This document shows, in pieces, positions 54,336 to 63,275 of a stretch of DNA of 64,000 nucleotides. This DNA is from Acidilobaceae archaeon. GTDB taxonomy: Archaea; Thermoproteota; Thermoprotei_A; Sulfolobales; Acidilobaceae. The stretch lies in the NCBI GenBank assembly GCA_027037535.1, contig JALVZQ010000008.1, positions 235,962 through 299,961 on the forward strand, read 5' to 3'. The notes beneath the pieces are model-generated. The model searched no databases. It was not told the origin of the DNA and worked only from the letters and a program-made list of their open reading frames with translations. The translations under genes were made by a program, and so were the position numbers. How positions within the stretch are numbered: position 1 is the stretch's first letter; every line of letters starts with the position of its first letter.

Positions 54336-55712
54336 GTGTCGGAGAATCGTTTGAAATACGACGTAGTAGTAGTAGGTCTGGGGCCCGCTGGTTCATCGCT
54401 TGTTTACTTCTTAAGAAATACTGGGTTGAGGGTTGCCGGCATCGATCTCGTAGACTGGAATGGTATTTGGGGGAAACCCTGTGGTGATGCGATAGGAGAA
54501 CATCATTTCGATGAGACAGGTCTTCCAAAGCCATCAGGTCCCTCGCTAAAGAATCGTGTTGAAGGAATCGACATTTATAGTCCATCGGAGGAAATACGGC
54601 TACGTGTAAAGGGTCTAGGCTACATAATTGACAGGAACGAGTATGGAAAAATGCTTCTTAAGGAGGCAGAAAAAGCTGGAGTAGACTTGTATCTGAAAAC
54701 ACAGGTCAAGGCACCGATACTTGAAGACGGGAAACTAGTTGGTGTAAAAGCGAAGAATTCGAATGGAGAGTTGATCTTTGAAGCAAAGATAGTAGTAGAT
54801 GCAACGGGCACCGGTGCCGTTCTGAGGAGGCGTCTTCCTAAAACCTGGCCGGTGAACGAGCCTTTGAAGCCGACAGATGCGAACATAGCATATAGGAAAA
54901 TACTAGATCTAGAAGATACCATTGAGGACTATCAATACATTAGGATCTATGTCAATCAGAGGATTGCTCCTGGAGGATACTGGTGGTTCTTCCCAGAGGG
55001 GCCTAGTAGCGTTAACGTGGGTCTAGGAGTGCAGGGAGGAAGAGGATATCCGAGCCCCAAGGAGATCTATGAAAAAGAACTGGCACATCGTCCAGAGCTG
55101 AGAAATATTAAACGAGTAAAGGCAGATGCAGGAGCAATGGTACCAACAAGAAGACCGGCAAATACGCTTGTATGGGATAACTTTCTAGGCATAGGAGACA
55201 ACGGATATACGGTGAACCCCGTTCACGGTGGAGGAATGGGATATGCTATGAGCGCTGCCTTCTATGCGTCGAAGGCTATAGTCGAGGCATTCGAAAAAGG
55301 CGACTTCTCTAGATACGGTCCACTATGGAAGACAAATCTAGACTATATGAAAGGTATAGGAGCAAAGCAAGCGGCACTAGACATATTCAGGATATACCTG
55401 CAGTCGCTGACCGACGAAGAAATAGAGTGGGCTCTTAAGAACGGAGTAGTAAAGGCGGACGACGCATATACAATAAGCGCCGATGGAGAGCTAAAAGCAA
55501 ACCTAGGCGTGGTCGACAAGGCACGGATCCTCATAAGCATGCTCAAACGCCCAGTGATGCTGCTTCAGCTAAGAACGGTAGGAAACTATATGAAGGATAT
55601 AAAGAACCTCTACAAGGAGTATCCAGAGAACCCCGATGACCTTAACAAATGGGTAGGCAAAGTAGAAGACCTCTACTCTAGATTCAAATCAGAGCTAGGG
55701 ATAGAATGGTAG
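54336..55712 (+). CDS. geranylgeranyl reductase family flavoprotein
   Basis: FAD-dependent reductase saturating isoprenoid chains of archaeal membrane lipids. The start is set at GTG 54336 (MSENRLKYDV), since GGGTGGAG precedes it; GTG 54327 and the open frame to 54225 are alternatives. FAD site DVVVVGLGPAGSSL, then GIWGKPCGDAIGEHH (the conserved P-x-x-Y/W-x-W-G region equivalent), DATGTG, and GDNGYTVNPVHGGGMGYAM. 458 residues, usual length. The exact substrate among lipid or quinone isoprenoids is open. Confidence 0.9.
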   Translation: MSENRLKYDVVVVGLGPAGSSLVYFLRNTGLRVAGIDLVDWNGIWGKPCGDAIGEHHFDETGLPKPSGPSLKNRVEGIDIYSPSEEIRLRVKGLGYIIDRNEYGKMLLKEAEKAGVDLYLKTQVKAPILEDGKLVGVKAKNSNGELIFEAKIVVDATGTGAVLRRRLPKTWPVNEPLKPTDANIAYRKILDLEDTIEDYQYIRIYVNQRIAPGGYWWFFPEGPSSVNVGLGVQGGRGYPSPKEIYEKELAHRPELRNIKRVKADAGAMVPTRRPANTLVWDNFLGIGDNGYTVNPVHGGGMGYAMSAAFYASKAIVEAFEKGDFSRYGPLWKTNLDYMKGIGAKQAALDIFRIYLQSLTDEEIEWALKNGVVKADDAYTISADGELKANLGVVDKARILISMLKRPVMLLQLRTVGNYMKDIKNLYKEYPENPDDLNKWVGKVEDLYSRFKSELGIEW

Positions 55713-55754
55713 TATAAGTTTTTAAAACTAGATACTAGAGAGTATTTCCCTAAT

Positions 55755-56330
55755 CTATAATTTAAGAACCATAACATACGCGTCTTCTCCATCTCTGTAA
55801 TACTCTCTCACTATTCTTGCTTTCTTAAAGCCGAATTTCTCGTATAGCCTTATAGCTCCTATGTTTGAGACACGGACTTCTAAGTAAATAGACGCGACCT
55901 TGTATACGTTTCTCATAGCGTCAATAGTATGTTGGAGAAGAGCGCTGCCGATACCTCTACCCCTATATTCTTCCAGTACAGCTATGGAGATTAGATGTCC
56001 TACTCGTGTAGGAGCAGAGAGTATATGCTTCATTTTGTCTATTATTCCTACTGATCCTTCTTCTAGCTCGTTATATACACCGAGCAGAACAGGGTCCACG
56101 GTATATTCTACACGTGACATGGAGTAACCGACAATTGTGTTATCGATTTCTGCCACAAAAAAGCTCTCTCTCCACTCATTTAGAATAGATAGGAAGAATC
56201 CATACCAATAGTTTTCCGGGAGCGATCTCATGTTCACTAACATTACTGACGGTAAGTCTTCTACTTTCGCCTTCCGTATAATGAATCCCGTCTTATTGTC
56301 TCGTGCTTTGAGGGGTTCTGATATCACCAT
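55755..56330 (-). CDS. archaeal N-terminal acetyltransferase (Ard1/RimI type)
   Basis: GNAT enzyme, 191 residues. The substrate strand-loop MRSLPENYWYGF is typical of the NatA/Ard1 group, the acetyl-CoA site is RGRGIGSALLQ (about 122-132), and EVRVSNIGAIRLYEKFGFKKARIVREYYRDGEDAYVM follows. A disordered N-terminal 12 residues. Acetylates N-termini of nascent proteins by family inference. Alone on its strand. Confidence 0.9.
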   Translation of the reverse strand: MVISEPLKARDNKTGFIIRKAKVEDLPSVMLVNMRSLPENYWYGFFLSILNEWRESFFVAEIDNTIVGYSMSRVEYTVDPVLLGVYNELEEGSVGIIDKMKHILSAPTRVGHLISIAVLEEYRGRGIGSALLQHTIDAMRNVYKVASIYLEVRVSNIGAIRLYEKFGFKKARIVREYYRDGEDAYVMVLKL

Positions 56331-56487
56331 TACCTATACCACCACGGTGCAAACAGAGTGTTTTGGGCCATGAGTCTTCTGCCTATGATTCTTCAAGTAT
56401 TTCATTTGGTTTAATGGAGCGAATATAGATTACCCCGTTATTCTACTATTCAGATAGTGGTGCTAGTTATAGGGTAGAGCGTGATAA

Positions 56488-57756
56488 TTGTTGATGAAGA
56501 AATCGCTATGGGGTAGGGAGATATGGCATCCTACTAGTGATATACATGGCAGCGTCAATAAGTATCTAGCAGGGAAATGTATAGTGGTGGGGCTTACTGG
56601 AAGCGTAGCAGTTTACAAATCGATAGATATGGCGAGATGGCTTATTCGGCGTGGAGCAAACGTAATATTTGCAGCCACGCGCCCTGTGCTGGACTTTGTG
56701 GGAGAAAAACTATTGTACTGGGCTTCTGGAGTGGCCCCGATAATAGATATGGGAGGAGAAGTAGAGCATATTTCGCTCATGCGTGGATGTGATGGTATGA
56801 TTGTTGCTCCTGCAACTCTTTCAACGCTTTCAAAGATGGCTTATGGCGTCCTAGATAATCCTGTTAGTCTAATGGCAGTGTCCTTCGCGGGGCATGGGAA
56901 ACCGGTAGTAGTCGTGCCCGCGATGCACTACAACATGATGAATAGTAGAGCGTTCAGAAGAGTTATAGACCTATTAGTTCAGGACGGAATAAAGATTATT
57001 CCTCCAATAATAGAAGAAGACGTAGCAAAATATCCTGATCCCGCGCTTGTAGGTAGAGCTGCCGCGGCTTATTTATCCCGGGGCGAGGATCTGCGTGGAA
57101 AAACGGTTCTAGTAACAGCGGGTGCTACTAGGGAGTGGTTGGATTCTGTTAGGTTTATATCGAATCCCAGCAGTGGGAGAATGGGAGTAGAGGTAGCGGT
57201 TGAAGCGTGGGCTAGAGGAGCTAGGGTTGTGCTTGTTCATGGCGCTATGAAGGTCGAAGCCCCGCATTTTGTAGATCAAGTATGGGTTAACACGACTAGA
57301 GATATGAGGGAAGCTGTTGGGCGGATAATTGAGAATAATAAGATTGATATTATGGTTGCGACGGCTGCTCCAGCCGATTATACGCCGGAAAAATCAGTTT
57401 CTGGAAAGATAAAGAGTGGGAAGATTCTCCAGCTAAAGCTTGTGCCTACACCCAAGGTTGTTGAAGCAGTTTCTGGAAAAGTAGGATCTCTTGTAGTGTT
57501 CGCTGCAGAAACCGTTGAGTCAGTCGAGGATCTTGTTGATGCAGCCAGGGAGAAGATGGATAAGTATGGTGCAGATGTGGTTGTGGCGAATAATGTGGCG
57601 GCGCTTGGCGCAGGTTTCGGCTCTGATTTCCTAGATGTTTTATTATTATGGAGAAGGAAGGAATATATTATAAAGGAGGCGCTTGGGAAGATAAATAAAG
57701 AGATACTTGCTAGGAGAATACTAGATACGGTTCTTAACGTTATAAGCGGAGGGTGA
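56488..57756 (+). CDS. coaBC: bifunctional CoaBC (phosphopantothenate-cysteine ligase / decarboxylase)
   Basis: Two steps of CoA synthesis. The flavoprotein CoaC half spans about 30-195: LTGSVAVYKSIDMARWL, active-site His in GEVEHISLMRGCDG, and PAMHYNMMNSRAF. The CoaB half spans about 200-420: VTAGATREWLDSVRFISNPSSGRMG, AAPADYTPE. The start may be TTG 56488 or ATG 56494. First gene of the cofactor operon; the next gene starts inside its stop. Confidence 0.95.
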   Translation: MLMKKSLWGREIWHPTSDIHGSVNKYLAGKCIVVGLTGSVAVYKSIDMARWLIRRGANVIFAATRPVLDFVGEKLLYWASGVAPIIDMGGEVEHISLMRGCDGMIVAPATLSTLSKMAYGVLDNPVSLMAVSFAGHGKPVVVVPAMHYNMMNSRAFRRVIDLLVQDGIKIIPPIIEEDVAKYPDPALVGRAAAAYLSRGEDLRGKTVLVTAGATREWLDSVRFISNPSSGRMGVEVAVEAWARGARVVLVHGAMKVEAPHFVDQVWVNTTRDMREAVGRIIENNKIDIMVATAAPADYTPEKSVSGKIKSGKILQLKLVPTPKVVEAVSGKVGSLVVFAAETVESVEDLVDAAREKMDKYGADVVVANNVAALGAGFGSDFLDVLLLWRRKEYIIKEALGKINKEILARRILDTVLNVISGG

Positions 57757-58592
57757 TGAGGTTGGTGGAGAAGATAACGATTAACGATGTCGTCTCGATA
57801 GATTACGGGAAGGCGGCTGAGAAAATAGCGGAATTCATAGCCGATCGAGTAGAGAGTGCTGGGGCTAAAGGAGTGGTGCTAGGAGTTAGTGGAGGAGTAG
57901 ACTCTGCGACGGTGCTCTTCTTATCCGTAAAGGCTCTGGGCAAAGACAGGGTAACAGCACTTATAATGCCAGATGCTCTTGTAACACCAAGTAAGGACGT
58001 CGAAGACGCTAAGAATCTTACAGAGTTAGTAGGTGTAAAAACACATATTGTTAATATCTCTCCCATAGTCGACGTCTACAAGTCGAGCCTACCAATATAT
58101 GAGGACGAGGAGAAAGACAAGGTCCCCCTCGGAAACCTTAGGGCTAGGATTAGGATGACTATATTATATTATTATGCCAATAAGAACAACCTTCTCGTTG
58201 CAGGTACCGGTGATAGAAGCGAGATCCTAATAGGTTACTTTACAAAGTATGGCGATGGAGCCGTGGACATGTTGCCGATCGGTATACTCTATAAGAGCCA
58301 GGTGAGGAGACTTGCCGAGTATCTGGGTGTACCTCGTGACATAGCCTTCAAGCCGAGTAGTCCTAGGCTCTGGCCAGGCCAGACAGCTGAGGGAGAGCTC
58401 GGTATATCATATGATGAAATAGACGTCATACTCTATTCATTGTTCGACAAGAACATACCATTAGAAAAAATACCTGATTATACGGGTATATCGCTAGAAA
58501 AAGTGAGGAAAGTCTACGAGCTATACGTTAAGTCCGAGCACAAGAGAAGGATGCCGCCGACGCCTCCTCTAGATATAGTTGCTAGGAGCTAA
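57753..58592 (+). CDS. nadE: NH3-dependent NAD+ synthetase
   Basis: Amidates deamido-NAD. 279 residues; PP-loop GVSGGVDSATVLFL (about 44-57), AGTGDRSEILIGYFTKYGDGAVDMLPIG, FKPSSPRLWPGQTAEGELG. No glutaminase domain. Starts ATGATG overlapping the coaBC stop. Placed between CoA-pathway genes, so expression of NAD and CoA synthesis is coupled. NadM is at 29.8 kb. Confidence 0.95.
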   Translation: MMRLVEKITINDVVSIDYGKAAEKIAEFIADRVESAGAKGVVLGVSGGVDSATVLFLSVKALGKDRVTALIMPDALVTPSKDVEDAKNLTELVGVKTHIVNISPIVDVYKSSLPIYEDEEKDKVPLGNLRARIRMTILYYYANKNNLLVAGTGDRSEILIGYFTKYGDGAVDMLPIGILYKSQVRRLAEYLGVPRDIAFKPSSPRLWPGQTAEGELGISYDEIDVILYSLFDKNIPLEKIPDYTGISLEKVRKVYELYVKSEHKRRMPPTPPLDIVARS

Positions 58593-58660
58593 GTATCTGC
58601 TAACATATCCGGTAAGAGAATGCCGCGTCTATTCAAGTCTAGTCTATAAAGGTGCCTGCC

Positions 58661-59557
58661 GTGGCGTGGTGTGCGTCTTCACCTCACCACATAACTTCAA
58701 TTTTTGTCCCGGTGTATACAAGCTCCTATCTGTTGACGGGATCATTGGGTGTGGGGATAGCTGTCGAACCACGTTTTGAGACGTGTGTTCCGGGAGACAA
58801 GCCCCTAATTACGTCTACTATGAGGAGAACTGCTTTAATCCTTGGAGTAGAGGAGCATCCATCTATTATTAGAGCACCGTTTCCGCCGGCTAAAGGATAC
58901 GCTGTAAGTGCTGTCTCGGCTGTAACTTATGCTCTTGCGACAGCTCCAATGAATGGGCTAAGTTATATGGACGCGCTTTGGGCGGCGCATCGTGCAGAGA
59001 TAGAGGAAAGGACAGGACTGGGCGATGTATTATCGGTATCCTGTGGTATTGGAGTCGTTATAAGATACCAGCCTGGGGCCCCTGGAATAGGTAGGACAGA
59101 CTGTATTCCGTTTCCATCGGGTATCGAGATACTAGTTGTTGAGCTTGGAGAATCCATGCATACCAGGGACTTATTGAGACAACGGTATATAGGGTATGGA
59201 AGAGATCTTGCTCTTAACTCGGTAATGAGAATCCGCGATGATAAGACGGTCGAGTCGTTTATAGAGGAATCCCAGCGATTCACGGAGCAGATGAAGCTTC
59301 TAGCTACGACCGGGATAGATAAAGAGTTTCTTTCTAGGCTACCTGGGCTAATCGGATATTATGTCAAGAAAAAGTTGCTTGTGCTTTTTATCGAGGCAGA
59401 CCAGTTTCTGGATGTGAGAGATATATTGTTGGCCGAGAGATATCATGTAAGGAGATTGATGCCGAGCGAGCATGGTCCAAGGGTGTGGTGGAGTGACGGA
59501 TATCCCCAAGTCTCATCCGAGATATCACTCGCTGATGACAAGGGAAAAGATTGTTGA
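58661..59557 (+). CDS. pantoate kinase (GHMP family)
   Basis: Archaeal step of CoA synthesis: pantoate to 4-phosphopantoate. GHMP-fold sequence: SPHHITSIFVPVYTSSYLLTGSLGVGI at the start and SAVSAVTYALATA as the second motif. I prefer GTG 58661 with AAGGTG six bases upstream over 58652. About 298 residues. The end overlaps the start of phosphopantothenate synthetase, its direct pathway partner. Confidence 0.9.
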   Translation: MAWCASSPHHITSIFVPVYTSSYLLTGSLGVGIAVEPRFETCVPGDKPLITSTMRRTALILGVEEHPSIIRAPFPPAKGYAVSAVSAVTYALATAPMNGLSYMDALWAAHRAEIEERTGLGDVLSVSCGIGVVIRYQPGAPGIGRTDCIPFPSGIEILVVELGESMHTRDLLRQRYIGYGRDLALNSVMRIRDDKTVESFIEESQRFTEQMKLLATTGIDKEFLSRLPGLIGYYVKKKLLVLFIEADQFLDVRDILLAERYHVRRLMPSEHGPRVWWSDGYPQVSSEISLADDKGKDC

Positions 59558-60257
59558 AGGGTATAGGAAGGGAATAGTTGTACTCCATGGGTTGATAGCG
59601 CATGGACGTGGCGAAGCATTCGATTATCTGTTGGGAGAAAAAACTCATGGGTTCGCCGATTATGCTGAAAAGATTGTTGCATCTTATCTTGTGGTATCCA
59701 ATAGGCCTATTATTAGTGTGAATGGAAACTATGCGGCGCTAGCCCCCGATGAGATCGCTGAGCTCTCAAGAGTTTCCGGCGCCTATGTAGAGGTGAACTT
59801 GTTTCATAGGACGGAGGAGAGGATTGCGAGAATTTATGAGTTCCTTAGAGAGCATGGTGTAGAACGTATTCTTCCTCCTAGTTGTGAGAAAACGTATGTT
59901 CCAGGGCTTGAGAGTAAGAGGGGAATTGTCTGTAGGGAAGGTATTGCATTAGCTGACTTCGTTCTTTTAGCGATAGAGGATGGCGATCGGACAGAGGCAC
60001 TTGTTGGATGGGGTAAAAAGGTGGCTGCAATTGATCTTAATCCCTTCAGTAGGACTGCTCAGAAGGCCACAGTCACGGTTGTTGATGATGCGATACGTGC
60101 GACAAGGAACATTATTAGATATGTCGAGGGGTTGCGTGGAAACAGGGAGGAGGCGATGAGACTTATCGCCGGTTATGATAATAAGCTTGTATTGAAGCAG
60201 GCGTTTAAAGCTCTTCTCGATAGACTAGAGTTTGCTGTTAGTCGAGGAGTCTTGTAG
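59493..60257 (+). CDS. 4-phosphopantoate-beta-alanine ligase (phosphopantothenate synthetase)
   Basis: Archaeal ligase making 4-phosphopantothenate, following pantoate kinase. Features: PKSHPRYHSLMTREKIVEG at the start, GLIAHGRGEAFDYLLGE, NGNYAALAP, and IDLNPFSRTAQKATVTVVDD. Start chosen as GTG 59493 (VTDIPKSHPRYHS), with GGTGGAGT upstream; the frame opens at 59472. 254 residues. It overlaps the kinase gene by about 65 bases and the convergent gene by 20. Confidence 0.93.
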   Translation: MTDIPKSHPRYHSLMTREKIVEGYRKGIVVLHGLIAHGRGEAFDYLLGEKTHGFADYAEKIVASYLVVSNRPIISVNGNYAALAPDEIAELSRVSGAYVEVNLFHRTEERIARIYEFLREHGVERILPPSCEKTYVPGLESKRGIVCREGIALADFVLLAIEDGDRTEALVGWGKKVAAIDLNPFSRTAQKATVTVVDDAIRATRNIIRYVEGLRGNREEAMRLIAGYDNKLVLKQAFKALLDRLEFAVSRGVL

Positions 60258-60891
60258 TTATATTATTTCTTTTGAGACGGATTGCTCCGGAAGGTTTTCT
60301 TCCAGCTACAAGTGATTCTGCAGCGGAGATTATTGCTTCTGCCATTGCTATCTCTCTTGAGAGTTCGGAGGAGTATTCTGCCGAGGCCTGCTCTAGGAAG
60401 GATACTATGTGGGGGAGGTCTTCGAAGACTATCTGTCTGAGGAGCTTCTTTTCATATGATGATAGTCGTTTTCTTCGTGACAGGTTTTGTAGTGTCTCTA
60501 GTATTCTTTCGGGGTCGAGGCTCAGGAACTGTATCCTGAGCATTCGGGCCCTGTAGTCCTCCTCGTATCCGTCTGGTTCGTCTTCTTTTCCTTCATACTC
60601 CTTTATTGTACGCTCTATTTCTTTTGGGTCGATTATACGCCACCAGTGCTGTGTTGATGAGCGATAGGTTGTTTCTATTAGGCCGTATTCTTTTTCGAGC
60701 TTTCTTAGGAGTGGCGAGGGATTGTAGGAGAGTCCGTATTTTTCTATAGCCTCTTTTACGTGTCTGTAGGAGAAGTCTCCAAGCTCGGTTCCTGTCCAGG
60801 CGTGTGCTCGAGCCTCTAGTATTGCTTTTAGTACTAGGTAGCCTCTTTCTCCGTAGCGTGCTATGAATGCCTTTGCTGGGCTTAGCTTCAT
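60238..60891 (-). CDS. winged-helix-like protein, unknown
   Basis: 217 residues. N-terminal wHTH (about 12-90: RGYLVLKAILEARAHAWTGTEL ... SPLLRKLEKEYGLIETTY ... QHWWRI), an acidic linker and a helical second half of about 100 residues. Possible DNA- or RNA-binding. Unknown family; overlaps the phosphopantothenate synthetase gene by 20 bases tail to tail. Confidence 0.65.
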   Translation of the reverse strand: MKLSPAKAFIARYGERGYLVLKAILEARAHAWTGTELGDFSYRHVKEAIEKYGLSYNPSPLLRKLEKEYGLIETTYRSSTQHWWRIIDPKEIERTIKEYEGKEDEPDGYEEDYRARMLRIQFLSLDPERILETLQNLSRRKRLSSYEKKLLRQIVFEDLPHIVSFLEQASAEYSSELSREIAMAEAIISAAESLVAGRKPSGAIRLKRNNITTRLLD

Positions 60892-61066
60892 TGTTTTACA
60901 CCGTTATTGTATGGAGTTAAGTTGGCTTGGATGGCTCGAGCATTGTTCGGTACAGTCGTACATTATTCTTGTTTGTTTTTCTGGGATTCTTAATATTATG
61001 CCTGGTTTCTATTAGCTGATCTGGTTCTATAAGACAAGAAACGGCAAAAGTCTGTGTTATCTGCTG

Positions 61067-61128
61067 GGGGCTCCGCTGGTTGATCTATCCTCATTGTCTT
61101 CGGAGACCGCTATCTTCGCCATCGCCCC
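61067..61128 (-). ncRNA. C/D box small RNA with two guides to the 5' domain of 16S rRNA
   Basis: Minus-strand 62 bases, stem GGGGC / GCCCC, box C GCGATGG, D' CCGA, C' CAATGA and D CGGA (boxes depart from consensus). The D' guide holds GATAGCGGTC, complementary over 10 bases to GACCGCTATC of the 16S rRNA at 63516-63525. The D guide holds GATCAACC, complementary over 8 bases to GGTTGATC at 63497-63504. Two guides to sites about 20 bases apart are a pattern of archaeal C/D RNAs. Predicted methyl sites are C63519 and U63499. The rest of the 286-base gap is AT-rich with nothing else seen. Confidence 0.7.
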
Positions 61129-61177
61129 GGGGATATTATTAGGATTGTTCGGGGTTTTGAAAAGGGTTGTTGTAGTG

Positions 61178-61912
61178 TTATTGTGTTGATGTCTGGGGAT
61201 TATTTGTCGAGGTGGTTCTCTTTGTGAGCCATTTTCTCAGGGGTCTAAGCGTGAATACGTAGAAGAGTTCTTCGAGGAAGACGTATGTTCCCCATAGTAT
61301 TCCCTTCTCTTTGTAGGTTAGATAGATTCTTTTCCAGTCTATTGAGAATATTATTGCAGTTACTAAGATTGTTCCTACAGCTATGCCTACTAGTGCTAGG
61401 GGGCCGTTTGCTGTCTCGGAGCCAAAGTATTTTTCCAGGAGCTCCCAGTAGGTCATGCCTAGGAATAATACTAGAGCGGTTAGGAGTATTTTTCCTAGTA
61501 TAACTGCTGTTGCGAACCATATTGGGTTAAATCCGGAGATTCCCAGAGGGATGTATAGTACGTCGTCTGGTAGGGGAAGGGACGCGAACAAGAGTACTAG
61601 GAGGAATACTCCTCTCTTAGACTCGTTGATGATCCATGTGTATTCGTCTCTTTTTCTTCTAATGGTCTCAGATTTTCCTGCTAATACGTTGCTCGTGTAG
61701 AAGACGACTACTTTTCCTAGGCCTGCTCCTACTCCGGCGCTTATGACTACTATGAGTTGTTTTATTGGGTCGTGGACTAGGGCCCCGTATGCCCCGACGA
61801 ATGTTAGATATAGTGCGGGAAACCCTGGTATGAGGTTCGTTGTAAATGCCATTAGGAAGAGTCCGGGAGGACCATATTTCTCTAGGCCCGTTAGTAGGCT
61901 CATGAGATCCAT
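61178..61912 (-). CDS. VTT/DedA-family membrane protein
   Basis: 244 residues, four to six hydrophobic segments. GPPGLFLMAFTTNLIPGFPALYLTFVGAYGAL and ISAGVGAGLGKVVVFYTSNVLAGK carry the re-entrant loop pattern of the DedA/VTT (SNARE-associated) group, and FASLPLPDDVLYIPLG the second. Members act as lipid scramblases or transporters. C-terminal tail basic. Alone. Confidence 0.85.
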   Translation of the reverse strand: MDLMSLLTGLEKYGPPGLFLMAFTTNLIPGFPALYLTFVGAYGALVHDPIKQLIVVISAGVGAGLGKVVVFYTSNVLAGKSETIRRKRDEYTWIINESKRGVFLLVLLFASLPLPDDVLYIPLGISGFNPIWFATAVILGKILLTALVLFLGMTYWELLEKYFGSETANGPLALVGIAVGTILVTAIIFSIDWKRIYLTYKEKGILWGTYVFLEELFYVFTLRPLRKWLTKRTTSTNNPQTSTQ

Positions 61913-62232
61913 TTTGTAGCACCGTAAGCTATTTGGGGATGAGTAGTCCTGGCTTTAGGGAAAGGCATTCATAGTTTTCCTCATCCTATTGTTCTCAATT
62001 ATCCTGTAAAGCGAGTGGATATTAAGCTGTTCCCTCACACTTGTTGCAGAGAGCACTCGGCTTCTAGGCTGTTAAGGATCTAATACGTTACAGGATATAG
62101 GGGTTCCTCTCGCTCCAGACCTTCGTCATTGCAAGAGTGCTCGGAACGTCCCTGCCTAGACATCCCCCAGAGTTATCTATAACGGTCTCCAGCAGGTATA
62201 ATCTTTATTTGGGGAGCTTTTTGACGAGTTGG

Positions 62233-62856
62233 ATGATATTCGACGCGCTGGCAGAGCGGTATGATAAATGGTATGAAGAGCATAGAATAACAGCTGAGAA
62301 CGAGCTGCGTCTACTCACGAGTATGCTGGGCACGGATCCTGGAAAGTGCCTGGAAATAGGTGTTGGAACTGGGTGGTTCGCCAGCAGGCTTAGATGTAGA
62401 TATGGAATCGACCCAGCATATAAGATGTTAGAGCATGCTAGTAGGAGAGGCATAGATGTCGTCTTGGGAAGAGGTGAGCGTTTACCGTTTCGTAGCTCGG
62501 TATTCGATACTGTCTTATTGATAGTAACCCTGTGCTTTGTCGATGATCCACTATTAATACTGGAAGAAGCTGTAAGGGTCCTGAGAAAAGAAGGACGGCT
62601 CATAACATGCATTGTACCTAGAGACTCGGTATGGGGCAAATACTATACAAGAAAGAGTCGAGAAGGACACGTGTTTTACTCTAAGGCGAAATTCTACACT
62701 GTCCAGGAAACAGTATCACTTATACGTCACACCGGGCTAACACCGAGATTAATACATGGTACACTAACCTATAGTCCATTCGACAATCCTGTCCCCGAGG
62801 AGCCACGCAAATATAGGGGCGGGGAAGGATTCGTATGTATAATGGCGGGACAATGA
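62233..62856 (+). CDS. class I SAM-dependent methyltransferase
   Basis: 207 residues from ATG 62233 (MIFDALAERYDKWYEEH), the usual start of UbiE/Methyltransf_11 proteins; the open frame begins at 62137. CLEIGVGTGWFASRL is motif I, VVLGRGERLPFRSSVFDTVLLIVTLCFVDDP motifs II-IV. TATAATCTTTATTTG at about 62197-62211 fits a leaderless transcript at the chosen ATG. Substrate unknown. Last protein gene before the rRNA operon. Confidence 0.85.
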   Translation: MIFDALAERYDKWYEEHRITAENELRLLTSMLGTDPGKCLEIGVGTGWFASRLRCRYGIDPAYKMLEHASRRGIDVVLGRGERLPFRSSVFDTVLLIVTLCFVDDPLLILEEAVRVLRKEGRLITCIVPRDSVWGKYYTRKSREGHVFYSKAKFYTVQETVSLIRHTGLTPRLIHGTLTYSPFDNPVPEEPRKYRGGEGFVCIMAGQ

Positions 62857-62945
62857 CGAGGCTCGAAAGGGCGGATACCCTCGTCCACACGAGGACGGCT
62901 CTCCTAGGTGAAGACCCCGCGCAGGGCCGAGCCCGCCGCATCCAC
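62857..62945. other. GC-rich stretch with several inverted repeats
   Basis: Perfect hairpin CCTCGT-CCAC-ACGAGG, an outer GGCGG / CCGCC stem, and two copies of GGCTC that compete for one GAGCC. It looks like a structured RNA or rRNA-upstream element. It lacks T-loop, C/D and ACA signatures, so no class can be given. Confidence 0.3.
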
Positions 62946-62987
62946 CGAACCAATACTTTATCCCCTCTAAACCAAACCTACTATTAA

Positions 62988-63087
62988 TGGCCCGCGGCTT
63001 CCCGGCGGCGGCGCGGGGAGGACGCGGGGCAAAGCCCCGAGGAAGAGTATCCATGGATGACTCCTACAGCCTCCAGCCGCGGGCACA
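62988..63087 (+). ncRNA. structured RNA with 10-bp terminal stem and ACA end, candidate H/ACA-like
   Basis: GCCCGCGGCT (62990-62999) pairs perfectly with AGCCGCGGGC (63075-63084), followed at once by ACA (63085-63087). Inside are hairpins CGGGGC-AAA-GCCCCG and GAGTATC-CATG-GATGACTC. An AT-rich TACTTTATCC lies about 30 bases upstream of the stem. At 95 bases the hairpin is long for an archaeal H/ACA unit and no clear guide pocket emerges, so the class is uncertain. Confidence 0.35.
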
Positions 63088-63171
63088 TCCCTTATTCTCA
63101 AAGAGCGGAGAACACCTCCAAAGACCCCTACAATCCTGGTTCCACGGCCCTGTCCCGCACCTCGGAACGGG

Positions 63172-63178
63172 TATAAAT
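63172..63178 (+). promoter_or_regulatory. TATA-like element upstream of the rRNA leader
   Basis: GGGTATAAATC would start transcription near 63200. A second AT-rich candidate (ATTATATT, 63243-63250) would start near 63273. The first lies just before a 9-bp inverted repeat (AGGGGTTCT / AGAACCCCT, about 63188-63224). Which is the rRNA promoter cannot be decided by eye. Confidence 0.4.
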
Positions 63179-63275
63179 CATGTAGCCAGGGGTTCTCCTC
63201 GTGTTACGGTAATACTAGAACCCCTCATACCGACCCAAAAACATTATATTCCCTCCCCGACATACAGACTACTCT

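Noticed and set aside
62863..63172. Search for an SRP (7S) RNA or RNase P RNA in the GC-rich region before 16S
   Set aside because: The size would fit, but the conserved SRP helix 8 loops and RNase P CR-I and CR-V sequences are missing; GAGGAAGAGTATCC only resembles CR-I and lies too near its would-be partner.
63188..63224. Hairpin holding ACGGTAATAC, the same sense as the 16S 530 loop, as a possible guide or decoy
   Set aside because: The shared nine bases lie in the loop and upper stem of an rRNA leader hairpin, no C/D or ACA boxes are placed around them on either strand, so chance is the simpler reading.
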